Shown here piece by piece: positions 24,149-34,300 of a DNA stretch of 64,000 nucleotides. The notes under the pieces are model-generated. The model worked only from the letters and a program-made list of their open reading frames with translations, had not been told where the DNA came from and searched no databases. The DNA lies in assembly GCF_009909185.1 (NCBI RefSeq), contig NZ_JAAAMV010000024.1, positions 62,001-126,000 of the forward strand. The letters run 5' to 3'. The stretch comes from Paenibacillus glycinis (lineage in GTDB: Bacteria; Bacillota; Bacilli; Paenibacillales; Paenibacillaceae). The first letter of the stretch is position 1. Every line of letters begins with the position of its first letter. A program made the translations under genes and the position numbers.

Positions 24149-25884
24149 GTGATGCTGACCGTCGTGCCGCGTCCGGGCGCGCTCTCGTACGAGAGCCCGT
24201 AGGCAGCGCCGTACTGCAGCTGGATGCGCTCGTGAATATTCTTGATGCCGTAGCCGTGAAATTCGTCGACCGTCTCCCGGTCCAGGATCTGTGCGACGAT
24301 TTCGGCGGGCATGCCGTTGCCGTCGTCCGCGACGGTAAAGACGAAGACGTCCCCACGGCGCGCGCCGGCGATGCGGATCGTGCCGGACTTGGCCGGCGTC
24401 CGCAGGATGCCGTGCAGGATGGCGTTCTCGACGATGGGCTGCAGCGTGATTTTCAGCATTTCCAGCGTCAGGACCTCTTCGTCGACCGCGACCTCCAGGC
24501 GGATTTGGTCCTGGTACCGGAGATTTTGCAGGGTGACGTAGGCTTTGACATGCTCGATCTCGTTCTTGACCGGGATAATGTCGTCGCCCTTGCTCAGTCC
24601 GATCTTATAGAACGTCGACAGCGACTGGATCATCGTCTCGATCTCGGCATTGCCGCTCATGACGGCCGACCAATTGATCATGTCGAGCGAATTGTACAGG
24701 AAATGCGGGTTGATCTGGGATTGCAGCGACCGCAGCTCGAGCGACTTGATCTTCTTGCCCGTCTCGAACCGCTCCTCGATCATGGCCGCCATCTCGGTGA
24801 CCATGTAGTTGAAATCCCGCGAGATTTGGCCGATCTCGTCCCGCGACGACACCCGGATGCGCGTCGTGAAGTCGCCGCCGGTCACCTTGCGGATGTTCTT
24901 GGCCAGATGCTTCAGCCGCAGCGCGCTGGAATTGAACCACAGATAAGCCAGGAAGAACGAGATAAGTCCGGTCGCGAGCAGCATGAGGATCATGTAGAAC
25001 CGGATGTCTTTGCCGGTCGACTTGATCTCGCTGTACGGAATGACGGAGATGAACGTCCAGTCCGAATTGGCGACGGGCCGCGACAGCGTCAGGTAATCGT
25101 CCTTGCCCGCCCGGATATCGCTGCTTGTCCCGCTGCCGCGCGCCGCGTTCTCGGCAGCGGCGCGCAGCTCGCGGTCCGCCAGCAGCCTCGCGTTCCCGGA
25201 GGCGGAGATGAGGTCGCCGCCGCTGTTGACGATATAGGAAAGGCCCATGGACGTGACGTTCGCCTGCTTGACGATCGCGTTCACGACGGGCTCTCGCATG
25301 TCGATGCGGATGACGCCGTCGGTCACGTTGAAGGTCTTGATCGTGATCCGCCGCGCCAGCGAGATGATCGGCGTGCCGTTATTCGTCTCCGACGCGAACC
25401 GGTCCGGCGCGATCCAGGTCACGACCGACTTCGAGGCCTTCAGCACCTCGTACCACGGCAGGCCGTCCAGGTCCTTGAACACGAAGAAGCTCGCGTTGTC
25501 GTACGAGTAGCCGGGAATGTCCCGGATGTACAGCCGGATGCGCTGGACGTCGGCGTTGCGCTCGATTTGGTTAAAGAGCGTCGTCAGGTTGTTCTGGTCG
25601 ATGTTCTGCTGGATGAAATCCTCGTCGTAGATGGCCGGATTCGTCGTATGCACGTCCTGCAGCGTCTTGTCGAAATAGATGATGTCGGTGGCGTTCAGCA
25701 GGTTGCTCAGCTTCGTCTCGAGGTAGGTCTCCGACTGGTCCAGGGCGTTCTGGGACGTGCGCAGCATATTGTCTTCCATCTGCGACGAGACGCGCCAATA
25801 CGTCAGCGTCGTCAGGACGATCAGCGGCACGAAGATCAGCACCAGGTAGGAGAACAGCAGCTTCGTCTTGATGCTGACCGTCAT
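24118..25884 (-). CDS. Sensor histidine kinase (YesM/LytS-type His_kinase family)
   Basis: A 588-residue membrane sensor. TM1 about 8-30, an extracellular Cache-like domain to about 285, TM2 about 290-315, HAMP about 315-370, a His_kinase domain with the phospho-acceptor in SQINPHFLYNSLDMINW near residue 395, and a C-terminal HATPase with VENAILHGI and VADDGNGMP (N and G boxes). It overlaps the upstream response-regulator gene by ATGA, so the two are translationally coupled. The pair lies divergent from a sugar ABC transporter, the usual arrangement for YesMN-like control of polysaccharide uptake. The last codons are part of a tandem repeat. Confidence 0.93.
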   Translation of the reverse strand: MTVSIKTKLLFSYLVLIFVPLIVLTTLTYWRVSSQMEDNMLRTSQNALDQSETYLETKLSNLLNATDIIYFDKTLQDVHTTNPAIYDEDFIQQNIDQNNLTTLFNQIERNADVQRIRLYIRDIPGYSYDNASFFVFKDLDGLPWYEVLKASKSVVTWIAPDRFASETNNGTPIISLARRITIKTFNVTDGVIRIDMREPVVNAIVKQANVTSMGLSYIVNSGGDLISASGNARLLADRELRAAAENAARGSGTSSDIRAGKDDYLTLSRPVANSDWTFISVIPYSEIKSTGKDIRFYMILMLLATGLISFFLAYLWFNSSALRLKHLAKNIRKVTGGDFTTRIRVSSRDEIGQISRDFNYMVTEMAAMIEERFETGKKIKSLELRSLQSQINPHFLYNSLDMINWSAVMSGNAEIETMIQSLSTFYKIGLSKGDDIIPVKNEIEHVKAYVTLQNLRYQDQIRLEVAVDEEVLTLEMLKITLQPIVENAILHGILRTPAKSGTIRIAGARRGDVFVFTVADDGNGMPAEIVAQILDRETVDEFHGYGIKNIHERIQLQYGAAYGLSYESAPGRGTTVSITLPAIARRAT

Positions 25885-27482
25885 TTGAGCGCGTTCTCCC
25901 GATAGTCCGAGGGCGTGATGCCGGTAATGCGCTTGAACGTCTTCGTAAAATACTTGACGTCGTTGTAGCCGGTCCGGGCGGCTACCTCGAGCAGCTTGAC
26001 GCCGCGGTCGGCCAGCAGCTCCTTGGCGCGGTCGATCTTGTACGCGTTAAGATAATCGTTGATCGTTTGGCCGGTGTCCTTCTTGAAGAGCTGGCTGAGA
26101 TAGGCGGGGGTCAGATGCAGATGGCCCGCGATATCGCTGATCGTGAACCCGCCGTTCCGGTAATTTCGCTGGATATAGCGGATCGTCTCGTGCACGACGC
26201 GGCTCTTGGCGCCGACCGACGCGACCGCGGCGAAATACTCGCGCACCTCCGATTCCAGGAACGCGAGCAGCTCGTTCAGGGTAACGGCGTCGCTCACCCG
26301 ATGCCACAGGTATTCTTCTTTCCGCTCCTCCATGTACCGGCCGAGAAATTTGTTTTGCGCTTCCGCGTAGAGCTTGAGCAGCAATCGGTAGAACAGCATT
26401 TTCACGTCGTCGATCAAGCTCGCGTCATGCCGGCGAATCTCTTGGGCGATATGGGCGATGAACGGGAAGACGGCCTCGTCGCAGGCGAGCAGATAGCCGG
26501 CGAAGGGCTGATCGAAGCTGTCGTCGAGTCCCGCGTGCGCGGCGGGCCTTGCTTCGAACACGGCGACGCGGCCGTTGCCGAGGAAGAAAACCTGCTGCAC
26601 GGCGGCAACGGCCGATTGGTACGAGAGGTGGATCTGTTCCATGCCCTTCGCCGTCCGGCCGATGCCCGCGAACAGCTTATGGGGCGATCCGGGCCCGCAG
26701 AGGCGCGCGAAGTCGGTGCCGATCCGCTCGGCGGCGGAACGAATATCGTCCTGGGTCAGCCCGTTCGCGACCAGCAGATGCGCGACGAGCCGCGTGCCGT
26801 CGACCGTGCCGGCCATGGCGGTAATCCGCAGGCTGCCGAGTACGCGCGTGATGGCCTCGTGGAGGAAACCGCGCAGCTCGGCCGTGCGTTGTATCGGGAT
26901 GTCGGGCGCGAAATGGATGCGGAATAAAACGCTTACATAATGCCCCGCGAAAGGCAGCTCATAACCCGATGCGGCGAGCAGCCGGTTGAACTCCCCGGCA
27001 TCCGGACCGCCCTGCGCCAGCTGGACCGCGAAGTCCCGCTGCAGCAGACCGATGCTCGTCTCCAGCTTGGCGGCCGTCTCGGCCAGCCGCTTGGACTGCT
27101 CCGCTTCCTGCCTGCAGGCTTCCGTCAACGAAGCGATGCATTCCTCCAGCTCCTTGACGCTGATCGGCTTCTCGATATAACGGATCGCTTTCAGCTGGAT
27201 CGCGGCCTTCAAGTATTCTTTGTCCGAATACCCGCTGATGAAGACGAACTTGCAGTGCGGCAGCTCCGCCTGCGCCTTCCGGGCCAGGTCGATGCCCGTC
27301 ACCGTCGGCATCCGGATGTCGGAGAGGATGATGTCCGGCTTGTACGCGAGCGCGAGCGCGAGCGCGGTATGGCCGTCGTCCGCCTCGCGGATCTCGCCGA
27401 TGCCGTAGCTTTGCCAAGGCAGGCACATTTTAAGTCCATCGCGGGTTCTCTTCTCGTCGTCGACGATCAACAGCTTCAGCAT
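25881..27482 (-). CDS. Response regulator with AraC-type DNA-binding domain (YesN-like)
   Basis: A 533-residue regulator. The N-terminal receiver domain has VDDE, phospho-accepting Asp in PDIILSDIRMPTVTG and Lys in IEKPIS. The long middle region (about 130-425) has no recognised catalytic motif. The C-terminal AraC HTH includes FTISDIAGHLHLTPAYLSQLFKK and ARTGYNDVKYFTKTFKRITG. It probably activates the divergent permease operon and the glycosidase genes beyond it in response to an extracellular sugar sensed by the kinase. The start ATG has AAGGGGAG about 7 nt upstream. Confidence 0.93.
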   Translation of the reverse strand: MLKLLIVDDEKRTRDGLKMCLPWQSYGIGEIREADDGHTALALALAYKPDIILSDIRMPTVTGIDLARKAQAELPHCKFVFISGYSDKEYLKAAIQLKAIRYIEKPISVKELEECIASLTEACRQEAEQSKRLAETAAKLETSIGLLQRDFAVQLAQGGPDAGEFNRLLAASGYELPFAGHYVSVLFRIHFAPDIPIQRTAELRGFLHEAITRVLGSLRITAMAGTVDGTRLVAHLLVANGLTQDDIRSAAERIGTDFARLCGPGSPHKLFAGIGRTAKGMEQIHLSYQSAVAAVQQVFFLGNGRVAVFEARPAAHAGLDDSFDQPFAGYLLACDEAVFPFIAHIAQEIRRHDASLIDDVKMLFYRLLLKLYAEAQNKFLGRYMEERKEEYLWHRVSDAVTLNELLAFLESEVREYFAAVASVGAKSRVVHETIRYIQRNYRNGGFTISDIAGHLHLTPAYLSQLFKKDTGQTINDYLNAYKIDRAKELLADRGVKLLEVAARTGYNDVKYFTKTFKRITGITPSDYRENALK

Positions 27483-27603
27483 GCTCGCATCTCCCCTTGG
27501 AACGATTTCCGTATCTTCAAAATAGCAGAGTAGGCCGAGGGTCTACAAGACGGCGCGCGAAATGTCTATCGAATAGTGCACCAAATCATACGATCGTATC
27601 CTG

Positions 27604-27630
27604 TTGAAAGTGCTTTCATCGCTCTATAAT
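27604..27630 (+). promoter_or_regulatory. Promoter with cre-like box before the sugar permease operon
   Basis: TTGAAA (27604-27609) and TATAAT (27625-27630) are 15 nt apart. TGAAAGTGCTTTCA (27605-27618) is a perfect palindrome apart from its TG centre, with only one change from the consensus CcpA cre box (TGAAANCGNTTNCA). It lies across the -35 and spacer, a typical place for catabolite repression. Confidence 0.65.
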
Positions 27631-27677
27631 CAACTTAAGAAATCCCAGACGACGTAAAACGGAGAGAGCGATCGCAC

Positions 27678-28601
27678 ATGGTCCGAAAACGAAACTTCCT
27701 GTTCTACCTGGTTCAAAACCGCGCCTTCCTGCTGATGATCCTACCTGCCGTCCTGTTCTTCATCCTGTTCTCGTACCTGCCGATGGCGGGGATCATCGTC
27801 GCCTTCAAAAATTTCCGGTTCGACCAAGGCATCTTCGGCAGCGAATGGAACGGCATCAACAATTTCCGGTTCCTGTTCCTGTCCGGGCAGATCTGGAACA
27901 TCTTCAAGAACACGTTCTTCTACAATACCGCGTTCATCGTGACGGCCACCGTATTTCAGATCGGCGTCGCGGTCCTGTTGTCCGAGATCACCTCGAAGTT
28001 CTACAGCCGGTTCTCGCAAAGCCTGATGTTCCTGCCGTATTTTATTTCCTGGGTTATCGTGGGCGCGTTCTTCTACAACATGTTCAACTACGATTACGGT
28101 TTGATGAACGCGGTGCTGAAGGCGTTCGGCGCCGACCCCGTCGACGTGTACAGCTCGCCCGGCATGTGGAAATACATTCTCGTCTTCTTCCACAACTGGA
28201 AGTGGATCGGCTACGGCTCGGTGCTGTATCTCGGCGCGATTCTCAGCATCGACGAGGAGATGTACGAGGCGGCGGATATCGACGGCGCGAACGTGTTCCA
28301 GAAGATCTTCCGCATCACGCTGCCGAACATCATGCCGACGATGATCGTCATGGTGCTGCTGCAGGTCGGCAATATTTTCAGAGGCGACTTCGGGATGTTC
28401 TACCAGCTGGTCGGGAACAACGGCAACCTCTACGACGCGACCGACATCATCGATACGTACGTCTTCCGTTCGCTGTCCCAGATGGGCGATATCCCGATGT
28501 CCTCGGCCGCGGCATGCGTGCAGTCCGTCATGTGCTTCGCGACGATCAGCGTCGTGAACGGCCTCGTCCGCAAGTTCAGCAAAGACAACGCCCTCTACTA
28601 A
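27678..28601 (+). CDS. Sugar ABC transporter permease (LplB-like)
   Basis: A 307-residue membrane protein with six hydrophobic segments and the binding-protein-dependent permease loop EEMYEAADIDGANVFQKIFRITLPNI near residue 195 (EAA motif, contact to the ATPase). The start FLFYLVQNRAFLLMILPAVLFFILFSYLPMAGI is typical of the LplB group that transports complex oligosaccharides. It forms a heterodimer with the next gene product. No ATPase gene is in the cluster, which is common because a shared MsmX-type ATPase serves such systems. GGAGAG lies 11-12 nt before the ATG. Confidence 0.93.
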   Translation: MVRKRNFLFYLVQNRAFLLMILPAVLFFILFSYLPMAGIIVAFKNFRFDQGIFGSEWNGINNFRFLFLSGQIWNIFKNTFFYNTAFIVTATVFQIGVAVLLSEITSKFYSRFSQSLMFLPYFISWVIVGAFFYNMFNYDYGLMNAVLKAFGADPVDVYSSPGMWKYILVFFHNWKWIGYGSVLYLGAILSIDEEMYEAADIDGANVFQKIFRITLPNIMPTMIVMVLLQVGNIFRGDFGMFYQLVGNNGNLYDATDIIDTYVFRSLSQMGDIPMSSAAACVQSVMCFATISVVNGLVRKFSKDNALY

Positions 28602-28614
28602 AGGAGAACGGAAC

Positions 28615-29499
28615 ATGAAACCGATCCGCATCGACAAAGTGGTCTTCAACCTCATCGCGTACGCCGTCATCGCCGTCGTCGCCCTGCTTTGCGTCATTCC
28701 GTTCATCATGGTCGTATCGGGCTCGTTCTCCACCGAGGCGTCCGTGACGGCGAACGGCTACGGCCTGTGGCCGTCGTCCTTCTCGGTCGAATCGTACCGG
28801 GCGATCCTGACGGACCCGACCTCGCTGCTGAAAGCTTACGGCGTCACGCTGTTCATTACGATTACCGGCACGCTCGTCGGGCTGTTCCTCACCGCGATGA
28901 CGGCCTACGTGCTCTATCGCAAGGAGTTCCGGTACCGGAACTCGTTCGCGTTCTTCTTCTACTTCACGACGCTGTTCAGCGGCGGTCTGGTCGCGTACTA
29001 TCTCATCATGCTGAAGTACTATCACATGAAGGACAATTTGCTGGCCCTGATCGTGCCCTTGCTGCTTTCCCCGTATTACATTCTCATCATGCGCAACTTC
29101 CTGAAGTCGGTGCCGGACGCGATTCCGGAATCCGCCAAGGTCGACGGGGCGGGAGAGTTCACGATATTCACGCGGCTCTGCCTGCCGCTCATGAAGCCGG
29201 CGTTGGCGTCCATCGGCATGTTCATCGCGCTCGGCTATTGGAACGATTGGTACCAAGCGGCGCTGTTCATCGACGATCAGAGCAAGTTCCCGCTGCAATA
29301 CATGCTGTACAAGATGATCACCAACATCGAATTTCTCTCCTACGCGGCGGGCAACAACGGCATTCCGACCGTGGAGCTGCCCCATGAGACCGTCAAGCTC
29401 GCCATGACCGTCGTCTCGATCGGGCCGATCGTGCTCATCTATCCGTTCGTGCAGAAGTATTTCGTCAAGGGGCTGACGGTCGGCGCGGTGAAAGGATAA
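28615..29499 (+). CDS. Carbohydrate ABC transporter permease (YtcP/LplC-like)
   Basis: A 294-residue inner-membrane permease with six hydrophobic segments and the EAA loop PESAKVDGAGEFTIFTRLCLPLMKP near residue 180. The closing FVQKYFVKGLTVGAVKG is a family signature of this group. AAAGGAG is 9 nt before the ATG, 13 bp after the first permease gene, and the binding-protein gene follows after about 80 bp. Confidence 0.94.
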   Translation: MKPIRIDKVVFNLIAYAVIAVVALLCVIPFIMVVSGSFSTEASVTANGYGLWPSSFSVESYRAILTDPTSLLKAYGVTLFITITGTLVGLFLTAMTAYVLYRKEFRYRNSFAFFFYFTTLFSGGLVAYYLIMLKYYHMKDNLLALIVPLLLSPYYILIMRNFLKSVPDAIPESAKVDGAGEFTIFTRLCLPLMKPALASIGMFIALGYWNDWYQAALFIDDQSKFPLQYMLYKMITNIEFLSYAAGNNGIPTVELPHETVKLAMTVVSIGPIVLIYPFVQKYFVKGLTVGAVKG

Positions 29500-29580
29500 A
29501 CGCAAGGCGCGGCAACGGTTAATGCCGGGATACGGATTAACATAGATGGCGTATGCAAAAACACGAGGAGGTCATCCAGT

Positions 29581-31212
29581 TTGAAAACGCACTCAAAAAA
29601 AGCATTCATGATCGGAGCGCTCGCCCTGTTCCTCAGCACGTCGCTGGCGGCATGCGGTTCGAACGACAACGGCGGCAGCGACGGCACGTCGAACGGCAAC
29701 AGCTCGAATACGGGCACGAAAGCGACGAACGACGCGCCGGCGGCAGCCGATGCCGCCACGTCGGGCACCGACGCCGCGGCGGCGGGTCCGGATACTTCCA
29801 AGCACGTGAATCTGACCTGGGCCGCGCTCGGCGATCCGCCGAAAGACTTCGACGCGGTGAAGGCGGAGCTGAACAAGAAGACGAACAAGGATCTGAACGC
29901 GGACGTCGACTTCGTCTGGATCGGCTGGGGCGACCTGAACAGCAAGTATCCGCTGATGCTGATGTCGGGCCAGAACGTCGACATGATCTATACGGCCGGC
30001 TGGCTGGATTACAACGGCAACGCGAAGAAAGGCGCCTTCACCGAGCTGACCAAAGACATGCTGGACCAATACGCGCCGAACGCCGTGCAGAAGCTGCCGC
30101 CCGAAGCCTGGTCCAATGCGACCGTCGACGGCAAAATCATCGCCGTGCCGCGGAACTTCCTGGAGTATCAGGATGCGGGGCTTGCCGTCCGGGGCGATTA
30201 CATGAGCAAGGCCGGACTTACGGCGATCACCGGGCTCGACGACGTGGCGAAATACCTCGAGGTCGCGAAGGAAGCCGATCCGAAGGTCACGCCGTACAAC
30301 ACGGGCGCGGACGTAGGCGATTTCCCGCTGACCTCTTACGTGACGCGGAAGGATTCGCTGATCTCCGTGCCGGGTCTCCCTGCGAACATGCTGCTGTTCA
30401 ATCCGCTGGAAACCAAGCCGCAGGTCTCGTCCGCGTTCGACAATGCCGATCTGCTGGCCGCGTATCCGAAGATCCGCGACATGTTCCTGAAAGGCTATAT
30501 CAACAAGAGCGTCCTGAACAACAAGACGCCTTCGCGCGACGCGTTCAAGGCCGGCCAATCCGCGCTTGCGGCCTACGGCGACAATCAATTCCGCGACGCG
30601 TACAACGATATCAACACGGCGCATCCCGACTGGAACATCTCCTTCCAATCCTTCGCGCCGGAAGGTCCCTTCATCAAGCTGGCCTACGATTCCGGCATGA
30701 TGGCGATTCCGTCTTCCTCGAACAACAAAGAGCGGGCGCTGATGTTCATGGATAAGTTCTTCAGCGATCCGAGCTATTACATGCTCATGATGAACGGCAT
30801 CGAAGGCAAGCACTGGGCCTACACGGCCGACCAGGCGAAGATCGAGGTGCCGGCCGGGACGGATCCGACCTTGTATCCGAAATGGCAATATCCGTGGGGC
30901 TTCGGCGACTGGGTCGGCTTCAACAAGCCGTCCACGACGGACTATCCGGACTATGCGAAGCACGTCGAATACATGGCGGGCGTGGCGAAGCCGAACCCGT
31001 ACGCGAACTTCAAGCCGGACATCGATTCGATCAAGAACGAGATCGCGGCGCTGAACAACGTGTTTACCAAATACGCCGGCGCGCTGTCTTACGGCGCCGT
31101 GGACCCGGACGACGCGCTGAAGAAAGCCGCCTCCGAGCTCAAGGCAGCCGGTTACGACAAAGTGAAGGCCGAAATCCAGAAACAGCTCGACGCTTTTACG
31201 CCCGGCTCGTAA
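29581..31212 (+). CDS. Sugar ABC transporter substrate-binding lipoprotein
   Basis: A 543-residue extracellular solute-binding protein. The signal peptide ends in a lipobox (SLAAC, Cys about residue 25), followed by a low-complexity Asn/Ser/Asp/Ala-rich linker to about residue 75. The mature domain is of the long LplA type (VDFVWIGWGDLNSKYPLMLMSG, GQNVDMIYTAGW, PNPYANFKPD). It should deliver an oligosaccharide to the two permeases just upstream. The start is TTG, fixed by GAGGAGG (29565-29571) 9 nt upstream; the lipoprotein signal begins right there. Confidence 0.93.
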   Translation: MKTHSKKAFMIGALALFLSTSLAACGSNDNGGSDGTSNGNSSNTGTKATNDAPAAADAATSGTDAAAAGPDTSKHVNLTWAALGDPPKDFDAVKAELNKKTNKDLNADVDFVWIGWGDLNSKYPLMLMSGQNVDMIYTAGWLDYNGNAKKGAFTELTKDMLDQYAPNAVQKLPPEAWSNATVDGKIIAVPRNFLEYQDAGLAVRGDYMSKAGLTAITGLDDVAKYLEVAKEADPKVTPYNTGADVGDFPLTSYVTRKDSLISVPGLPANMLLFNPLETKPQVSSAFDNADLLAAYPKIRDMFLKGYINKSVLNNKTPSRDAFKAGQSALAAYGDNQFRDAYNDINTAHPDWNISFQSFAPEGPFIKLAYDSGMMAIPSSSNNKERALMFMDKFFSDPSYYMLMMNGIEGKHWAYTADQAKIEVPAGTDPTLYPKWQYPWGFGDWVGFNKPSTTDYPDYAKHVEYMAGVAKPNPYANFKPDIDSIKNEIAALNNVFTKYAGALSYGAVDPDDALKKAASELKAAGYDKVKAEIQKQLDAFTPGS

Positions 31213-31261
31213 GCAAGCCTGGCGGGCCGTAAGACCGGCCGCGTACGACGCGACATGCACG

Positions 31262-31292
31262 GGGGACTGCTGACGACGAATCATCAGTCCCT
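31262..31292 (+). terminator. Terminator-like hairpin after the ABC operon
   Basis: GGGACTGCTGA...TCATCAGTCCC forms a 7-11 bp stem and is followed by TTCTC. The T-run is weak. Confidence 0.5.
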
Positions 31293-31308
31293 TCTCGCAT
31301 GCCTGCAT

Positions 31309-31322
31309 TGGAAGCGCATTCA
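31309..31322 (+). promoter_or_regulatory. Cre box (CcpA) before the large SLH glycosidase
   Basis: TGGAAGCGCATTCA fits the cre consensus TGNAANCGNNNNCA at every fixed position. It lies 31 bp before the start codon, so CcpA could block transcription there when preferred sugars are present. Confidence 0.6.
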
Positions 31323-31352
31323 CTAAATTCGAACAAGGAGGATCATGCACAC

Positions 31353-34300
31353 ATGATCAGAAAAGCAATCGGCTTGGCCGTCATTTTCGCGATGCTGCTC
31401 GGCTTGTTCTCGCCAGGCGCCCGTTCCGCCGCGTACGCGGCGGAGGGAAGCGCGGCGCATTCCCTCAAGGTCAGCATGAACGGCACGTGGGCGAATTTCT
31501 CCCAGGATGCCGCCGTGTCGACGAACAGCAGCTATCAAGCTTCCTTCTGGATGAAAGGGAGCGGCACCGTCACGTTCCGGATGATGAGGAGCGACTGGAA
31601 CGCGACGATCGCCTCTCAAACGTTCGCGGCGACGGGCGAATGGAAGAAATACACCATTCCGGCCCTGAACACGGACAGCAACGAAACCCTGCTCTTCTCG
31701 ATTACGGACGGTTCCGCGGGAGGCACGGTGTATATCGACGATTGCTTCCTGGGCCAGGCCGGCGGCGCGAACGCGCTGTCGAATCCGGAGTTCGCGGACG
31801 GCATGAACGGCTGGACCAACGACGAGTCGCAAGGGCCCGTGTTCAGCCTGGACGACGTCGAGGATCATCCGGGCGCGTCCGGACCGGCGGAGAATCCGCT
31901 GGATGCGAACGGGCTGGTCGACGAATTGAACGACGCCGGGCAGCTGTTCGCCCACAGCGACAAGTATGGCATCGACACCTCCAACCCGAACGTATTCGGC
32001 GGCGATGCGAGCCGGTTGAGCCGCGGAGCCGCAGGCGTGGGCGAAGAGGTCTATGCCGTGTACAAGACGGACTACGACGTGCGGTCGTTCTCCGCGGACG
32101 CGTTCTATTGGGACAGCCAGCCGGTGCGGGACATCGCGGTGTCCGTGTCGACGGACGGCACGAGCTACGAGCCCGTCGGCCTGAATAAGACGGATTTCGG
32201 CGGCAGCTGGCGGAAAGTGAACTTCAGCTCGTACGCGCTGCCGGACGGCGTGCGGTACGTGCGGGTCGCGCTGCCCGATCTGCAGGACGGCGAGAACGGC
32301 TGGGCCGTGCAGCTCTCGAGGGTCGTGCTCAATAACAGCACCGCGGCGGTGACCGCCGATCCGCCGTCCGGCAAGCTCGCGGGACCGTCGGATGTCGCGT
32401 TGTCCTCGGAGACGCCGGATGCCGAGATCTACTATTTCACGGATGCCGATCCGACGGAGAAGCGTTACGACGCGCCCGTCCATATCGACGGCTACACGAA
32501 GCTGTACGCCTACGCCACGAAGGCCGGCAAGGAAAACAGCTTTACCGACGTCTTCACGTACTTCACCGCGAATCAGGAGAAGGTGGATACGTACGGGCAG
32601 CTGAAAAGCGCGAATTTCCCGACGAAAGTGACGAGCGATCAGCAGCTGCTGGACGACGTTGCCGCGGACCAAGCCTATTATGACAGCCTCCAGGCGCCGG
32701 AACGGGACAGCTACGGCGGTCTTCCAGGCAGCAAGGAGCAGTACGGGCTCGAGGAGAAAGGCTACTTCAACATCCAGAAGCTGGACGGCAAGTTCGTCAT
32801 GGTCGATCCGATCGGCAACCTGTACTTCAGCGTCGGGGTCGACGGCACGGGCTACGTCGGGGATACGTTCACGCAGGTGAAGGGACGGGAATACCAGTAC
32901 CAATGGCTGCCCGACAAGAACGATCCAACGTATGCGAGTGCGTTCCTGAACGGCAATCCGGACAATTTCTCCTTCTACGTCGCCAACAAAATCAAGAAAG
33001 CCGGCGGCAACCCGTTCAATGACGCGGATTATTACAACGAGAGCGTGGAACGGCTGAAGAAATGGGGCTTCACGAGCGAAGGCGGCTTCTCCAATCCGCC
33101 GTCCGCCGACAAGCTGGCCGATCCGTTCCCGCAGGTGAAATTCGCGGATCTGCCGACGCAGGACATGATCGGCAGCACGGGACTGTTCGACATCTACAAG
33201 CCGACGGCCGCCGCCGATATCGCGCAAGCCCTCGCGGACGAAGGCATCGCCGCCCGCAAGGACGATCCGCTCATCATCGGCTACTTCTTCGGCAACGAGC
33301 TGCCGTACCAGAATTTCAGAAGCGTCTTCGCCGCCGCGGATCCCGACGCGAAGAACGCGACCAAGGGCGCGCTCATCGACGAGCTGATCGCGAAATACGG
33401 CGATATCGCCACGTTCAATGCGGCTTGGGAAACGACGTTCGGGAGCTTCGACGAGCTGCGCGCGGCTTCGCTGCCAGTCACGTCGGAAGCGGCTTCGGCC
33501 GACATGGACACGTTCCTGGAGCATTACCTGGACACGTTCTATTCCACGATCACGAGCGAGTTCCGCAAGGTCGATCCGAACCACATGATGCTCGGCGACC
33601 GCTACCTCGTGAACACGATGAACAATACCGACATCCGCGAGATGATCAGCCGGGTCGCGGGCAAGTACCTGGACGTCATCTCGTACAACTACTATACGTA
33701 CGACCTTGACCTGAACCGGATCAAGAAGATGTCGGAGCTGGCGAACAAGCCGCTCATCTTCACGGAATTCCATTACGGCGAACCGACGCAGGGCTTGACC
33801 GGCGGCGTGCGCGTGCTGGACAACGAGCAGGAGAAGGGCGAGGCGTACCGCAATTACGTGGAGAAGGCCGCCGCTTCCGGCGTCGTCGTCGGCGCGCACT
33901 GGTTCGAGTACCTGGATCAGGCCGCGACCGGCCGCTGGTTCCAAGGCTATAACGGCGAGAGCTACGGCATCGGGCTGCTGAACGTGGCCGACCGTCCGTA
34001 CAAGACGATGCTGGAATCCGTCAAGGCGACCAACGACGGCATCTACGACGTCGTGCTCGGCAACAAGCAGCCGTACTCCTTCGACTTCGGTCCGGGACGT
34101 TCGGAGCGCAATTCGGACAACAAGACCGACATCAAGAAGACGGCCGCGCCGATGGCAATCGACGGGGAGAAGGACGCTTCCTGGCCGACCGGCGCGACGT
34201 TGTCGCTGGACGACAAGGACCGCATCTTGGGTGCCCAGAAGCCGGATGTTTCGGCCGCGTTCGATCTGGCCTGGGACGCCGACAATCTCTACGTCTACGC